A stretch of DNA of 64,000 nt from Parietaria judaica (GCA_954871525.1 OX940861.1:7982842-8046841); one strand, 5' to 3'. Shown: positions 9,268 through 22,959, numbered from the stretch's first letter. Made by a program: numbers and translations. The notes: a model not told the origin generated them from the letters alone.

Positions 9268-12200
9268 GGTAATTTGCTATACGTCATAGTTTTTTTCTAC
9301 TTTATCAACGTTTAAGATTATTATTACATGATCATCCATGAGGGCATTTTATATTTGCTGTACTTATTTTTTGTAACAAAATGTTAATCGTACAACGAAA
9401 CTTCAATTTCATTGGTTGATCATGCATACTGCTTTTATTCCGTCCTCTATATGTAATTAAATATATACATGCTCGCTCCCATTTCGCCAACGTCATGATT
9501 AAAGAATGTTGAGCGGCTAAATCAAATTATTAAGTAAGTAATTCATACAATTGATCGAAAGCACGAAAGCATTAGCCTCATCCCTTTCACATGGTTGGCG
9601 CCGTAGTCATTACTTATATATCGTAATATATAGATATGTATATTTTAGGACTTGTGATGTAGTGTGGAAGCCCGGCGAAGACGGAAAGAAATCCCGTTTT
9701 TTTATTTACTCGTGAAGGTCGATATAATATCCCTTCAAATAATTATGTTGATTCGCACAAAAACTTTATATAAATAGCGCATAAAAAACCACAGCCCCCA
9801 CAAGAACACGGATTTGGAGGAAATCTTGAAGGTTTCGGTTCAAATCTAATATGCCTTACAAAGTTTGAAAATATTAAAATAGGATCCCGTAGAAAACTCT
9901 TAAATGAAAACGACAACAAAAGTGTTTTTGTTAGTTAATCACCACGCCCGCTTCATTACCTAGCAATACATATATTTGTGTCTCATGTTGCTCTGTACAG
10001 TCACAGAGCCAGTCTTTTAACATAGAAGGGGCACCGACGATTAAACAAAATCACAATGATAGCACATTGGAAAATCGCATTTTTATGATAAAAATAAAAA
10101 TAAATCAACTATCACTGACTGTGATAACCAACAAATAAATAAGAGAAAAGAATTTCATAATAAAGAGGAATAGAAACTTGCGCAGTCAGATTGTGGCGTG
10201 ACGCGCAAAATAGTAATTCGACAAATATAAAGAAAATTCGCTCCAATTGCAAAACAGAAATCTGACAAGTTTGAACATTCCAAGGGTCTAAGCGGAGAGA
10301 TAGAAAACCACGATAGCTGCGTTCCAAGACGGTGAGCGATAAAACAATATAAAAATGAGAAATTATAATGAATAGCCACATTCATATGTTTACATTGCAT
10401 TTTAGCAAACTTAAGGTTTTTATTTGCAAAATAGTCAATAATTGGTTATTTTGTCAATGCTTAATATGTTTATAATGGTTAATATGACTATAATTATAAT
10501 GGTTAATATGGTTAATTGACTATTTTATAAATATTAAACTCCCGATAAAAATCGACCATCGACGAGACAAATAAGCAAGAGGCCAAGACAGAGAAACCAA
10601 AAAAAAAAAAAACCATTCATGCGTTCCGAGACAGCGAGGCAAACCGAAGAACGGAAAAAATATATCCACGAGATGAGAGAGGGTAGAGGGCCATGGTGAG
10701 TCCCCCTCCCTCTCTCATTGGCTCCGTACATATTTTCCCTCTTCAATATAGACTTTTCGATTAAAGATATTTTATTTTTATCTTTTACACGTTAATTAAT
10801 CCAGCGTTCATGTTTCCGTTTTGCACTCTCTTCCTGCTCTGGCAACTAAATTTTCACATAATTTGTTATTTTTTTTGTTCCAAACCTTCTTTTTTTTTTC
10901 ATTGTTTAGCTTGATTTATATAAGATGCTGACAACGATATTCATCACATTTTTACCAAGCTTTTTGTATCTCTTTTATTGAACTTGTAGTCTTGTACTAT
11001 CTCTCTTTATTGTAAAAAAGATGTGGTATTATAACAGAACAATAACAGTAAAATTTCCAAATTGGGTAATACTTTCCCTTTTTGGATAAGGACGCATAAT
11101 TTGTGGTAATATTATTGACATCAAAGAAGAAGAAAAAAGCATAGCACCGGCAATAATACCAATAATGATAAAGCATCTACTGCCGTATAACACTTTTCCT
11201 TTCTTTGTAGCTTAATGGCCGGCGAACAGAACTTTGGTGGGTTCCTCTTCTTCTCATATCCTATCCTCTGCGCCCACTCCATGCCACGTGGACCTTTCAC
11301 ATACTGCCGCGTGGCCTTCTAGGGTTTCCCCCAAGAAAACCCACCCATCCCACTTTCCCTGATATGAATACACCTTGTGATATATAATCTAGTGGTAGCA
11401 GTACTGCTCCAAGGTCGCTGCTACATATTTATATTGGTATTTGTGGAAATATATATATACACATGAAAGTAAATCTATATATAAAAAAGATATGTTGCTT
11501 TATTAGGAATATAATTCTTTGGCAGTTGATGGGTTGTTGTATCAGAGAATTGTTTGTGGTCCAGATGCGTGGCCGTCCATACTGTATGGCTAGGGTTGAT
11601 TTGAAAAACCCTAATTATTATAAAGTCCATTTCACCAAGTATGAACACTACACCAATTTCAAAAAGAAAAAGAAAAAAAAAACAGAAAATATTTATATGC
11701 TCTACATATACCAGTACTTGTATATAACTACTATATAGTGCCATTTCAGTGTATTTTAAAAATTATAGGTAGGCGATAATATATTGATTCGCAATCAATT
11801 CGATATGGCTTGATGACAAATTGATTTTCAATCAATTCTGTATATATAGGGAGGGAGGGAGGGACACTCTATATAGTCAAAAGAATAGCGACCCTTAAAA
11901 AAAATCTGAATTTTTTTTCCTGAATTCTCAAAAATTAATTTTTTACCCCTTATTGATCATTTAACTTAAAATTATAATTACTCAGTCTCTTCAAGATTTG
12001 TCCGCCCCGATACTTTTTCCCGAATCCATCATCGATTCTTTAACATCGAGAATAACTCACCTTTCAATTCCCGTGAGACTTGTATTTAATTATGCTCGAA
12101 TATTCGGTAAAACCCAGTATTATAGCGGATGCTCAACTATTCGAGTGATCAACATTTCAAAGTGATTCGTAATTTTCATTTAAGACTAAGTTTTCAATCA

Positions 12201-12302
12201 TTTTACACTATATTTTTTATTTTTTTATTTAGGGCTTAGATCTGATTCATAGTCCGAGCCTCCGAGGGATGATCCGAATTGTGTGTGCGTATATATATAT
12301 AC

Positions 12303-12338
<36 letters not shown>

Positions 12339-13255
12339 GTCTCTGGACCACACCCTTTAAGATGCCCTATTCCAGATAAAATACTAGAGGTCTAATTGCT
12401 TAATGCATTGCTCAGCTGATTTTTGATGAGGAAAAAGCTGGAATAAAATTTATCAAATTATTAATTTATTGATTTTTTGTTTTTACAGAGACTGATCGTG
12501 CTAACTTTATGCCTGGAATACCGAAATACGCCTTGGTATAGAAAAGAAAGAAAGAAAATTAGAGCAGAAAATACTGGTATTAATTTATATAGCGTTAATT
12601 TGAAACTAATTTATTTGCTCATAGATTGTAAATAACGATGCAAGGGAATTTTTCATTGTTCTCATTTTGCCATATTGACCAAGATCACACTAGCTCTATG
12701 ACTGAAGTTATGATTGATGCAGCTCATCATAAATGATGAGTAAGTTTTGATGTTCTTACTTAAATTGTTCAGGGAGGTACTGTCTACAACAACATTTGAG
12801 TGTACAACATACCGAATCTAAATTTTTGATGAATTTTAAGCTTTATAGCGTCTTCTGGACTCGTAAATTTTGTACATTTTTCATGTTATTTTTCCTATTA
12901 ATTGATTGTATTTTTTAGGACTTATAAGATAGACTATTTAATTTTAAGTCTATTTTTTTTTTCTTTCTATTAAGGATTAAATTATAATCTTCAAAATAAA
13001 AATAAATGTGACAGAAATTTATAATAATTCGTTTTTGTGTGAGAGGTATACTTCTACGGACCTGCTACTTATAAATTGTTCTTATTATAATAAAATAGAA
13101 TCCGAGTACAATCTCATAAAAAGGATATGCCTCTAACAAGAGAAAACCCAAAAATTGATCAGATCAGGTCGTCATGACAATCTTTAATTGGACTTCAATT
13201 CAACACTAATTTATTAATATGTAGGTTATGAAAGATTTTCTATCCAACATTTTTG
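9268..13255. other. Long intergenic stretch, no gene seen
   Basis: I found no supported gene. Short frames at 10112-10400, 10534-10746 and 11463-11744 are low-complexity or overlap on both strands. A G-box-like CACGTGG lies near 11287 in a locally GC-richer patch (11220-11360) that could be a promoter-like or eroded region, but no coding exon follows clearly. TA microsatellites are present. Confidence 0.4.
12287..12340. repeat. (TA)n microsatellite flanked by complementary ACATTATA/TATAATGT
   Basis: Long TA run that can self-pair; its right part is bounded by ACATTATA and TATAATGT. No gene nearby. Confidence 0.8.
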
Positions 13256-13322
13256 TGCGAATCACAGATGCAATTCGGTTAGAAGTTGGGATTTTCTAAC
13301 CGAACTGCATCCGTGATTCGTA
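13256..13322. repeat. miRNA-sized inverted repeat (29-bp arms, 9-nt loop)
   Basis: Arms 13256-13284 and 13294-13322 are complementary at all but three positions. The minus-strand transcript would replace two A-C mismatches by G-U pairs and fold better. It matches no miRNA family I know. It may be a young MIRNA-like locus or a MITE remnant. Confidence 0.7.
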
Positions 13323-14116
13323 GTTATAGGCTTATAGCTAGTAATATATATATATATATAACTGACATATAATTTATAACTAGGCCTACCTTGTTATGAG
13401 CACATGTGGACACAAGACAACAATCTATACTGATATATAGTTGGAGTGGAGGAGGAAGAAAACAAATTAGTAGCAATGTAGCATAGTATGACTATGAATT
13501 GTGACATGTGCAGCGATTGTATATCACAAATTATAAATTATTAATTGTCATGTTGGCTAATAAAGGCGCTGAACAGAAGGCATGTGATGTGCTCGGCCTG
13601 GCCCTGCGATGATCCTCATGCATTGGCCGAGACTGGAGGCGTGTTTCAGACACTGTTATGTTATCCAACTCTCATTCTCATATCTCTTCAATGCCATTTT
13701 TAATATATATATATATACCACTCTCAACTGTTCAGTATATATATATATGTAACTGAATTTATATAGGTTTTGTGTTCGGTATTTTCTGAAGAGATCTCTG
13801 GGAATAGTGATTTGATTAAAAAGAATGATAACCGAAAATGACGTGCATAAATAATTTTGGGTCGTGGACCCTAGAAATATTGTAGTGAAGTGATGTGATA
13901 ATTGAGTGTTAGCATGATTATATTGATAAAGTTAGAATTCTATCTATATGTAATTAGAAAGACAAAGACAGGCATTATAAACAATGTGATTTACTGCCAA
14001 AAGATAGGGTGAGAACATGGAGAGTTGGAACCCGCAAAATTCATTGTTCTAACAAGTTGGAAAGACACAGACCTAGCGCGCTACCTAGTTCAAGCTTTTA
14101 TTTTATTGAGCAGAGC
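13323..14116. other. Intergenic, no gene seen
   Basis: AT-rich with short TA microsatellites (13346-13361, 13703-13718, 13737-13748). No conserved ORF recognised. Confidence 0.4.
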
Positions 14117-14120
14117 AATT

Positions 14121-14332
14121 TTTTTTTTTTGGAAATTTCGATAGACATAACTCAATATAAATATTTATACTGTGGAGGCATTAATGTGTAATTTCCAGAA
14201 AAAAATGGAAATATATTGAAAGTATATTTTTTTTTTGGAAATTTCGATAGACATAACTCAATATAAATATTTATACTGTGGAGGCATTAATGTGTAATTT
14301 CCAGAAAAAAATGGAAATATATTGAAAGTATA
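14121..14332. repeat. Perfect tandem duplication, 106-bp unit
   Basis: Two copies starting with a T run and GGAAATTTCGATAG (14131 and 14237) are essentially identical, including a TTTCCAG...ATGGAAAT inner stretch. Recent local duplication; no coding content. Confidence 0.95.
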
Positions 14333-14524
14333 TCTGAAGTTTGAATTTCTAATAGATGGTTCAGACCTTGAGTGCCAAGATAGATTTAGCACCGTTGACT
14401 GAGTGTAAAACTTAATCTACACGAAAATACTATTGAGATCTGACACGGAGCAGTCAAAGCTACAAATTTTTTAATTACGATGTTATATAATGATAGTATT
14501 TTAGACTTTTCACGTGGGTTATTT

Positions 14525-15345
14525 GCCGTAGATTATTTTTTGCTTATAAGGCTTGCAAGTTTCAAAGAGAGAGAGAGAGAGACGACAAGTTCTTCGGTTA
14601 TGCGGAAAATAACGATGTAAGTAAAAAGATACACGAAAGTAAAGAGACACACGCGATGTTTTGTTAACGCAGTTCGATCGATACCTATCTACTTCTGCGG
14701 GGCCCTCACTCAGATTAATCAATAAGGATAAGTACAAGTTGGACGTTATACAATCGATTTGTTCACCGAACAACAAACTCGAAAAACACTTTCTAGACAA
14801 TGTAACCAGCGATGTAACCAGACTTGTGACCTGCGGTGGCTCGACAAGAGGCGACTTCCGGCGAGTATTGATGAGTGCAAACACACACTGCACAGTTCAC
14901 GATAACTGAAGCACTTCAAACTTCTTCAGGCTTCTTCTAAGGAAGAAAACGCCAACGGTGGATCCACGGGAAATATGAGAAAATGACATTTTGCTCTGGG
15001 AGGCTCACCAAAAATTTTCTCTTACCCTTTGGCTGGGACATATGACGTTTTTCGAGCCCTAGAGGTGGTTAAATAGATTCCAAAGCCTCCACCAAAATAG
15101 CAACCTCGAATTTTATACGTAGACTTTCTATTTCACCAAAATTGGAATTTTAAATATTCTTTCCGCTCCAATATTTAAACCAGCAATAATGGCAACGAAT
15201 TCTTGAAGCTTCTCAACCGAAACAGACTAATTATGCTTTTAAAAGGTGAGATCGCAGATGTAACCGTCAGTATAACTCACGATACTTTTAAAAATAAGAC
15301 CACAACAAAACTTTTAAATAACATGGATTTCTTAATCTCCCTCTT
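14525..15345 (-). mobile_element. Degenerate Copia 3' LTR with polypurine tract
   Basis: On minus, a polypurine tract (CAAAGAGGGAGATT, about 15329-15342) precedes an LTR-like stretch. Its far end resembles Copia R-U5 sequence: AACTGCGTTAAC, then TCTCTTTACTTTCG... and a CT-rich end near 14560. The internal region continues for about 200 bp to the right. No second LTR or TSD was found, so this is a broken element. Boundaries are approximate. Confidence 0.5.
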
Positions 15346-16440
15346 TGACATTTTTGTTCAGGAGTTTCATAATTAGCAAACAAATGGCCAACAATGAAAT
15401 CACTAATATATTGACTACATGCAAGTGCATGAATTCACAGCGTCAACTTGACGTACCTCCTACACTGAGAGCGAACCATTATAATTTTGGGGTTAAAGTT
15501 TTCAATTTCGTTTGCTATTTTATTTTCTAATTTGAGGATTTAGGTTGAAAATCCTAACACATAGCTGGAATGCAATTGGATTTTAAGGAATTTCGAGATG
15601 TTTATTATCATGCATATAAAATAAAAATACATATTGCGAGATGGGAGTTAGCAAATTGGTTATGCTAGAACTTAAGAAGTATACAACTATATTTTGTAAT
15701 TTAAGTACAAAATTTACACATAATATCAGTAATTTATGTATTTTCTAAATGAACTGATCATATTTTACTGAGTCGGGTATAAACTAACATGGCTCTAACT
15801 TATATTACAAATTGATTGAGTTACTATGTAGTTTTAGATGACCTAACATTAAAGTCAATTAATATCTTATGTATAAGCTATAGATAATCCTTTGACTTGC
15901 AGTGAATATTGGCTATTATTCACGACTGTAGATACGAACATAGAGATTTCACATCGAAAACGAATATATTAAATGATTGACCTAAGAAATTATATTATTA
16001 CATAAGTTGGACTTGGCGACTTCTTAGCCATGAAAAAATGAAATATTTAATGAACGATCTAAATATTTTACACCATGCCGCGCACTTTTGACCCAGAATG
16101 GAGATATGGATAGATTTTATTCGGGCTTTTTTATTCTTTTAAATTTTCCAATTTGAAGAATGTGACATGTGTACTTATATATGTAGAGAATATTTACTTG
16201 CAAAAATAGGATATATAACAAACTATTGGGCTGATGCATGCACATCCAAAATCAAAGCCCAAAATAAAGTTGGACTTGGGCCCAATATAATTTAAATACA
16301 AGTGGGCCAGAACTTGGACGTGGCATCTAGTGCGTTGGGTTGCTTTTTAGGTAGATTGGTAATTGCGTTTTTGGGTTTTTTTTTGGAAATTATCGAAGTG
16401 TGTTTTTCCGATACTTTATGGATTGGGGTGTGAAAAAAAA
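15346..16440. other. Intergenic; partial retroelement 3' internal region then unknown
   Basis: The first 200 bp probably belong to the Copia relic. The rest is AT-rich without recognisable features. Confidence 0.35.
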
Positions 16441-16599
16441 CTCATCCCAACAATTTAATCAAATTTAATTGAACTCAATTCTAATCTAATTCAACCTCAT
16501 TAATTTAATAATTATTGAATTGGGTTGAGTTGAGTGCAACCCACACAAATAGTTAGGTTGAGGTTGGACGAGATGCATTGGGTTGGGCCAGCCCGATTG

Positions 16600-18860
16600 A
16601 TATAGAGATTATCGATGGATAATCGCTCGATTATCGAGGTTTTAGGATTTATTAAGAAGGTATATCTGGTAATCATTGTCGTTTTATAGTTTTCTATGGA
16701 TAATCGATGGAAAACATAATCACTTTTCGATGAATTTTTTTAGTGAAATTTATCAATAATCGATGGATAATCGAGTCACTTTTCCATGAATTTTTTAATG
16801 CAATTTAACGGCATAAGTACCAATAGCACTAAAATATCAATTTCAATGTATTTCTTTGTTTTTTTTATTATTATTATTTTTGTTGATTTTTGAGAGATAT
16901 TGAGTTATATATTGAAGAATAATTTCAATTTTAGGAAAATTATTCATTATTTGTAGAGATTGTTTGAAATGTATAGGTTTGAATCAAAGTAGTTCTTAAT
17001 AGGTTAAATCTTTGTTCTTTGACATTATGGATCCGAAAAATAATCTTGATAAAATATTTTTTTTTTATCTTTTTTATATAGTTGAATATAAGTTTGTTTA
17101 TGTGATGATACAAATTTTTGAATAAATTTTTATATCATTTGAATTTGGTAGGTTGTATATATATTACTTATAACATTTAAAATGTGAGTATGACATATTT
17201 TATTTTATAATTTATAGAATTCTCGAAGTCTTTTTTAATTGTAGTAAAATTATTTATTTTTCTATTATCATTTTACATAGAAAGTATTTTAAAGACTATA
17301 GAAAAGTTGCGTGTAAATATGTTTAAAAATATTTTATAAGTTTTCCATCGATAAATCCATCGGTAACCGATTACCCATCGATAAGTTTTAATAACGGTAA
17401 GTATATATTTTATAAGTTTTCTATCGATAAATCCATCGATAACTAATTAGTCCGTCGATAACGGCAACCGATTTATCCTTAAAAACGATAACCAAATCTT
17501 TGTCTATGCTATGTGTTTTAGTTTATGTTTATAACCACTTTTCTAGTTTAGTTTACGACTACATTTCATACTACTGTTATTGAATGTTTAAGAATATAAT
17601 AATGTTAAATTTTTAATTGAATGTTTAAAAACATTATATTAAATTTATGTTTAATGATTGGTGGTTAAATTTAATGTTTTTCGGTAAAAAAAATATTTTT
17701 TTTTGTTCAGTCCAATGACCCAACCCAACCTGACCTAAAGCTTTTTCGGGTTGGGTTGGATTGGGCGTTCAAAATTTATGTGTTGGATTTGATTGCTTTT
17801 CTAAAACTCAATAAGATTGGGCCAGTAAGTTATCTCCTCTAATCGTCGCCTTTTTATACTTATTGCGATTTTTCGAATCGAAAACTAAGGCACTTATCGA
17901 GCAAATTTTTCAAGTGCAAATTTTCAAAAAGTGAAGGACTTTTCGGTCAATAACGATAAGTCAACCTTAGTATAAAATTTTCAAACCACGACAAAACTTC
18001 CAGAAGATTATAAATTCGCATTTTAAAGGTATTTTTTAGGTTTTTTTAGTGGATTCTGAGAGATTTGAAGTTTAAATATTGTATATGTGTGAATCATGTC
18101 AATTTGTCATAATTTTATTCTATATCTGTAGTAATTCCTTAGAAATCTATTAGGTTGAATAAAAGTTAAAGTTTAGGTTATTTATGAGTTTCGTTGTACA
18201 TTTGTGATTTTAATTATATATTGTTGATGAAATTCATTTTTTTTTATGTTCATGATGAAATATAGATGAAATAAGATTTTTTTTTCAGATTTGGGTGATG
18301 TTATATAATTGCGGTAAAAGTACCAATTTTTTGGAAGTTGTTGAATTTAAGCTATATTTTCAATTTTTTGATGTAATTTTGTTAATTAAAATTTTATATA
18401 ATTGAGAAACTGTGAGTTTGACTTAATGTGTTTTTCGTAAATTGAGGTTATCCTGAATTGTCTAATTATTGCGGCAAAAGTACATTTTTTTTTTAAATTG
18501 GTTAAGTTGAGCTAGTTCTTCGTTTTTTTGATGTAATTTCATTTTGTAACATTTTATATAATTTATAAAGTGTTATTTTGACAATATTTTTTTTGTAGTT
18601 TGACGTTATTGCGGCAATTCGAAATTTTTTTAAAGTGAGCTAGTTCTTTGATTTTTTTTTTTATGTAATTTCATTTTGTAACATTGTTTATAATTTATAG
18701 GTTTTCCATCGATAAATCGATCGATATTTGATTAATTCATCGATAAGTTTGATAAGTTTTGACAACGGCAAACAATAACTTTTATAGGTTTTTCATCGAT
18801 AAATCCATCGACAAACGATTAGTTTGTCGATTAGTTTGTCAATAACAACAAACGATTTAT
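16600..18860. repeat. Dispersed CCATCGATAAATCCATCGATAA-type repeats
   Basis: Short motifs built on ATCGATAA/TTATCGAT recur at about 16605-16800, 17342-17470 and 18703-18860, often as TTTTCCATCGATAAATCCATCG followed by a CGATTA and a CGATAAGTTTTGA stretch. Flanks at 16500-16600 and 17705-17830 carry GGGTTGGGTTGG and its complement CAACCCAACC, suggesting a non-autonomous DNA transposon. No transposase is visible and I could not fix its ends. Confidence 0.5.
18308..18705. repeat. Imperfect tandem array, about 140-165-bp unit, 3 copies
   Basis: ATTGCGG(T/C)AAAAGTAC recurs at about 18309 and 18469, with a shorter ATTGCGGCAATT at about 18608. Each is followed by a T run, AGCTAGTTCTT or a variant, and TGATGTAATTTCATTTTGTAACATT. 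Diverged and gene-free. Confidence 0.6.
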
Positions 18861-19129
18861 CGGCCAAAAACAATATTTTGTACCTTGGTTTATAAAATTT
18901 AATTTATTCAAATTGATATTTTATGTTGAACTTGAAGCAAATTTTTGGGCTTCTGTTAGGGTCCGGCCAACTTTTGCTTATTTTTTCGGCAAGTCTTTAA
19001 TTAATCCCTTATTGGCGTATTTTAGTTGATTCTTTCGGCAAGAGTTGTTTACACATGTCACCATTATCTTCATGAAATTGTATATATATATGTACTTGAA
19101 TGTTCGGGCAACATGTCCTTTAGAACACT

Positions 19130-19330
19130 AGTTCAAAAATCAAACTTGTTTGACGTAGTGGTAAATCAACTATGAGACTCTTAAAGTGGTCTTGGGTTCA
19201 ATCCCTTGAGACTCATAAATTGCGTATATATGTAATCTTGGTCGATAGTGCATGCGGCTAATAGTGCCAGCTGTCCTTACCATGAAGATATATATTGTAA
19301 TAAGAGAACATGTAATCTTGATCAAAAGTA
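19130..19330 (+). mobile_element. tRNA-derived SINE-like sequence
   Basis: An A-box-like TAGTGGTAAA (19156-19165) lies about 30 bp before a B box GGTTCAATCC (19195-19204), followed by CTTGAGACTCATAAATTG. This is the layout of plant SINEs with an internal RNA polymerase III promoter. It does not fold as a functional tRNA. Ends and TSD are unclear. Confidence 0.55.
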
Positions 19331-21500
19331 CCACTGCATTAAAATAAAAATTAAAAGGACTGTTTCAAAATTCCAATACAGTTTGAAAATGTTATTATTG
19401 ATGCAGGCTTGAGCATTAGAGAATCAATGTCAAAGAGTAAATGATAAGCCTATCTACCCTTTTCATTAATTTTTGAAAAGAAAAAAAAAAGAGTGAACTT
19501 TAAAATGTCAACAGAATATTTCAAATTTTATAGAGCCTTCCACTAGAAAAAAGTAAAAGATGAAATAAATAAAAATAGTGGGCAATAATGTCTATGATTA
19601 TGAGAGAAATCTTGTTGTAGATTATGTAAGCCAGTTACATATTATAAATCAGCTTTGTATTATTTTATGCTTATTATAATATATTTTTGGCATCAATAAG
19701 TCGTTTAATTAAATAAATGAATTGAGCATTATTGATACATTCTTGTTGATTCGTATTACCAAAATATACTTATATAGTTTAATTAGCATTTAAGCTATTA
19801 CCGTATTCAAAACGATAATCATAGTAGATACAGTAAAACCTCTATAAATTTATATTGTTGGGACCAAATAATTTTATTAATTTATCGAGGTAAAATTTAG
19901 TAATGTTAATTAAAGTCAAGATCACACAAAAATATTATTTATCAAAATTATTAAGTTCACGAGGTTCTAGTTTTATTTTCATTTATTTATTTCCTTTATA
20001 TATATATATATAGAAAATATCTTTCATATTTTGCACTTGTTATTGGATTTGCTTTGGAAACCACTTTTAAATAAGGAATCTAGTTTGCCACTTTGCCTAA
20101 AGCCCTAAACTACTCTAATTTATTTTGCAAAAAAATAATTTTGATTTTTTAAAGGAAAAAAAGAAGATAGAGGGCGTATCACTGTGAAGAACAACAAGCT
20201 ACTATAGTGTCATAAAGTGAGTTCATAAAAAATATCTCTCCACATTTGAACTAAATAACTAGTCAAATTGACCTGTACAAAGTTTGATTTTTCGTCTTGA
20301 ATAGAAAGGGAACACTGTTTGTGGGCTCGATGCAAATGATAGGCTTTATATTTGTTCCCTAATTGGGTCAATGTTGAATATAAAAATGCAAAATTAAACA
20401 AAATAGACATGCCATAGACCACATGATTCCCCGTTAAACACGCTATCATATACAAAAATCAAAGACTCGATGTATTAAACATGAAAAAGTCAAGCCTTCC
20501 TCACAAGTTAAAATTTTAAATGATCAAATTAGAGAAATTGGTATTAATACACTTGAACTTTGCATGTAAATGCGTTGTTTACCCTCTAAATTTTAGTTTT
20601 TAGCAAAGTTACTCTTTATATTTTAAAAATCTACTTCGTCCATGTTAGAAATTGACGAATAATATTTACTTATGCGTGACACATGATTTAATCGAATGTG
20701 TCAATTAATCACCAAGAAAAATTAATATATTAGACTATAAGACTATTGTGAAGTGATTAATGAACCGTAAATATGAAAGTTCATTGAGCATTAGCGAATC
20801 TAATATACGAATATTAGGGCCATATAAATTTTGAAGGGTGGAATAATTATGATTAATCTGCATTAAAAGAAATGAAAAAAAGAGGTAAAATTAAGAGGCT
20901 ATTTGGAAGCCATTTTCAAAATTTGATTTTGATTTTTGCCAAAATATTTTACCAAAATACATTATAAAAATGTAATTGGTTAATTTTCTAAAAGCATTTC
21001 TTTTCCTTAATCACTATTTTACATAGAAAAAAAGGTGTTTTCATTTTCTGTTTTATTTTTCTATTTGCAAATTAACTATTTACACGTGGTTTTATTAAAA
21101 GAAAATGAAATAATTATGGTAAAAGTACCACAAAGTGTTTCATAGTATGCGATATATTAAATTATTTTGTCGTGGTTCAAGCTTCAAAAAACTAAAAAAA
21201 AAATATTATTGTCGTGAGAAATTTAGAACTTATAATTGGACTTTTTGAAACTTTTGGAATGATAAAAATAAAATTTAGAACTTATAGTAGGAAGTTATTT
21301 GGTTTCTTAGAACTTTTATCACAATACTGTCCAATTTGTAATTCTTATGGGACATAACTACAAAATAAGAATTATTAATTTTATAAAGAAAATTCCAAGA
21401 TGAAAGTCGAAGCCAACGAAAGCCAGAGCTTTTTCTCGACATTGTTGGACCCCACGACACTCCCATAATTCTTCATCGCTTTTCTCTCCTCTCCGCAGCA
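19331..21500. other. Intergenic, no gene seen
   Basis: AT-rich. A short TA run lies at 19997-20012. The 81-aa frame at 20210-20455 (-) shows no family features. The last 100 bp form the probable promoter and 5' UTR of the DUF3511 gene. Confidence 0.4.
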
Positions 21501-21572
21501 ACGACTCTGAAACACAATCAAAGCTCTGAGATTCGCAGAGACACGTCAAAAACCAATCTCCGAGGTTCTTCC

Positions 21573-21887
21573 ATGGAGGATTACAGCAGATCAAGATCGC
21601 ACGGCCCAGGGTCGATGCAGCTAGACCACTACTACGGCCCACCCAGGAGCTTCAGCACGAACTCCTACGCGCAAAGCCAAGCCCCGGCGAAGGCTAAGAA
21701 AGGGAAGGGCGACGCCGGGTCGTCATCTTCGAAGTCGTTCAACTTCGGAGACCCGGAGTTCCAGAGGAAGAAGAGGGTGGCGAGCTACAAGATGTACACG
21801 GTGGAGGGCAAGATGAAGGGCTCCATCAGGAAGAGCTTCAGGTGGCTCAAGGATAAGTACACCCAAGTGCTCTATGGATGGTGGTGA
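21573..21887 (+). CDS. DUF3511 family protein
   Basis: Single-exon gene of 104 residues. The C-terminal half is the conserved DUF3511 block: FNFGDPEFQRKKRVASYKMY, then EGKMKGSIRKSFRWLKDKY and a terminal LYGWW. The N-terminal half is polar and low-complexity (Ser, Tyr, Lys-rich AKAKKGKG) and probably disordered. DUF3511 proteins are small, plant-specific and of unknown molecular function. The ATG at 21573 is the first in a 5' region typical of plant leaders, and the length is normal for the family. An AATAAA signal at 22137-22142 lies about 250 bp after the stop. Local GC content is higher than in the flanks, as expected for an expressed plant gene. No signal peptide or membrane segment is visible. 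Confidence 0.93.
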   Translation: MEDYSRSRSHGPGSMQLDHYYGPPRSFSTNSYAQSQAPAKAKKGKGDAGSSSSKSFNFGDPEFQRKKRVASYKMYTVEGKMKGSIRKSFRWLKDKYTQVLYGWW

Positions 21888-22142
21888 CTCCTTCGTCTTC
21901 TTTTCGTGTACGTTTATGATCACGGTTTCGTTCTTGTGTGTTTTTTGTTTTCTATTTTGGTGTTTGGGATCACGAATTGGTGATGATTTAGACTTGGAAG
22001 AAAGAAGCTGTAAAGATAATTGGCCAAGAAAGCCCAGGGCTTGGATCTACTTGTTTGACTGTATTCATGTTGATTATGATCCAGAGTTTTGATTGAGTTT
22101 AGACTGATATCTATTATTCATGTTCATATATATGTCAATAAA

Positions 22143-22439
22143 TGTTTCTGGCAATGTTTAGTGTTTGACTTATATTGCAGTTATATATCTCTAACCCTCT
22201 TGATCAGGAGTTTTACCTGAACAAATTAGTAAAAGAAATTCCATGAGTTCTCAAATCTCAAGAAAGGAAAAGACAATATTTATAATTCAATTATGACATT
22301 CACTCCAGGTATTTGATCTATATAATCATGCTCAGAACTTTAGGGATTTATTTATGTATTAATTAACAAATGAACATGATCATTGCCCCATCATTTTTAC
22401 ATACTCCGGTGTGACGCACGTAAACGCAGAATCGTCATG

Positions 22440-22480
<41 letters not shown>

Positions 22481-22959
22481 CGATTAAAGAAAATATTATA
22501 GCATTGACGAAGCAGCAACATAGCACGATCAACTACAAGAGCACTACGTGTTATTGGGATCTAAAATATGCCATTGCTTAGGGAAATAAGACGAAACAAG
22601 TTGACAATTTTGGGTAGGGAACAACTTATCACCTGAAATTGACTCTTGCAAGTTGCAAGCACGACGCCATGGCCATATACTGATTACAGCAATATATTAT
22701 TTGAAAAATAAGTGGAGAAAATATCCCCTTATTAATTAGTTTAACTGATGTAAAAATTAACTTCCCGAATTTAGGTTTTGCATATACTTTTTTGATTTTC
22801 TATTAAGTTGGTGGTATTAAAAATAGTAAATTCAAATCATTGTTTTTAATTTCTTAAAGAATTATAATATTCTCCTTTTTACATATGTAAATTTGGCCAA
22901 TAGTACCACATGTTCTTGCACTGAATATATCTAGTAATGCGGGAGTGCATTGTAAGTGT
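22143..22959. other. Intergenic with (TA)n microsatellite
   Basis: Holds a TA microsatellite at about 22438-22480. No gene recognised. Confidence 0.45.

Noticed and set aside
19150..19210. tRNA gene at the A/B-box pair
   Set aside because: No acceptor stem pairing; only the pol III boxes are kept, as in SINEs.
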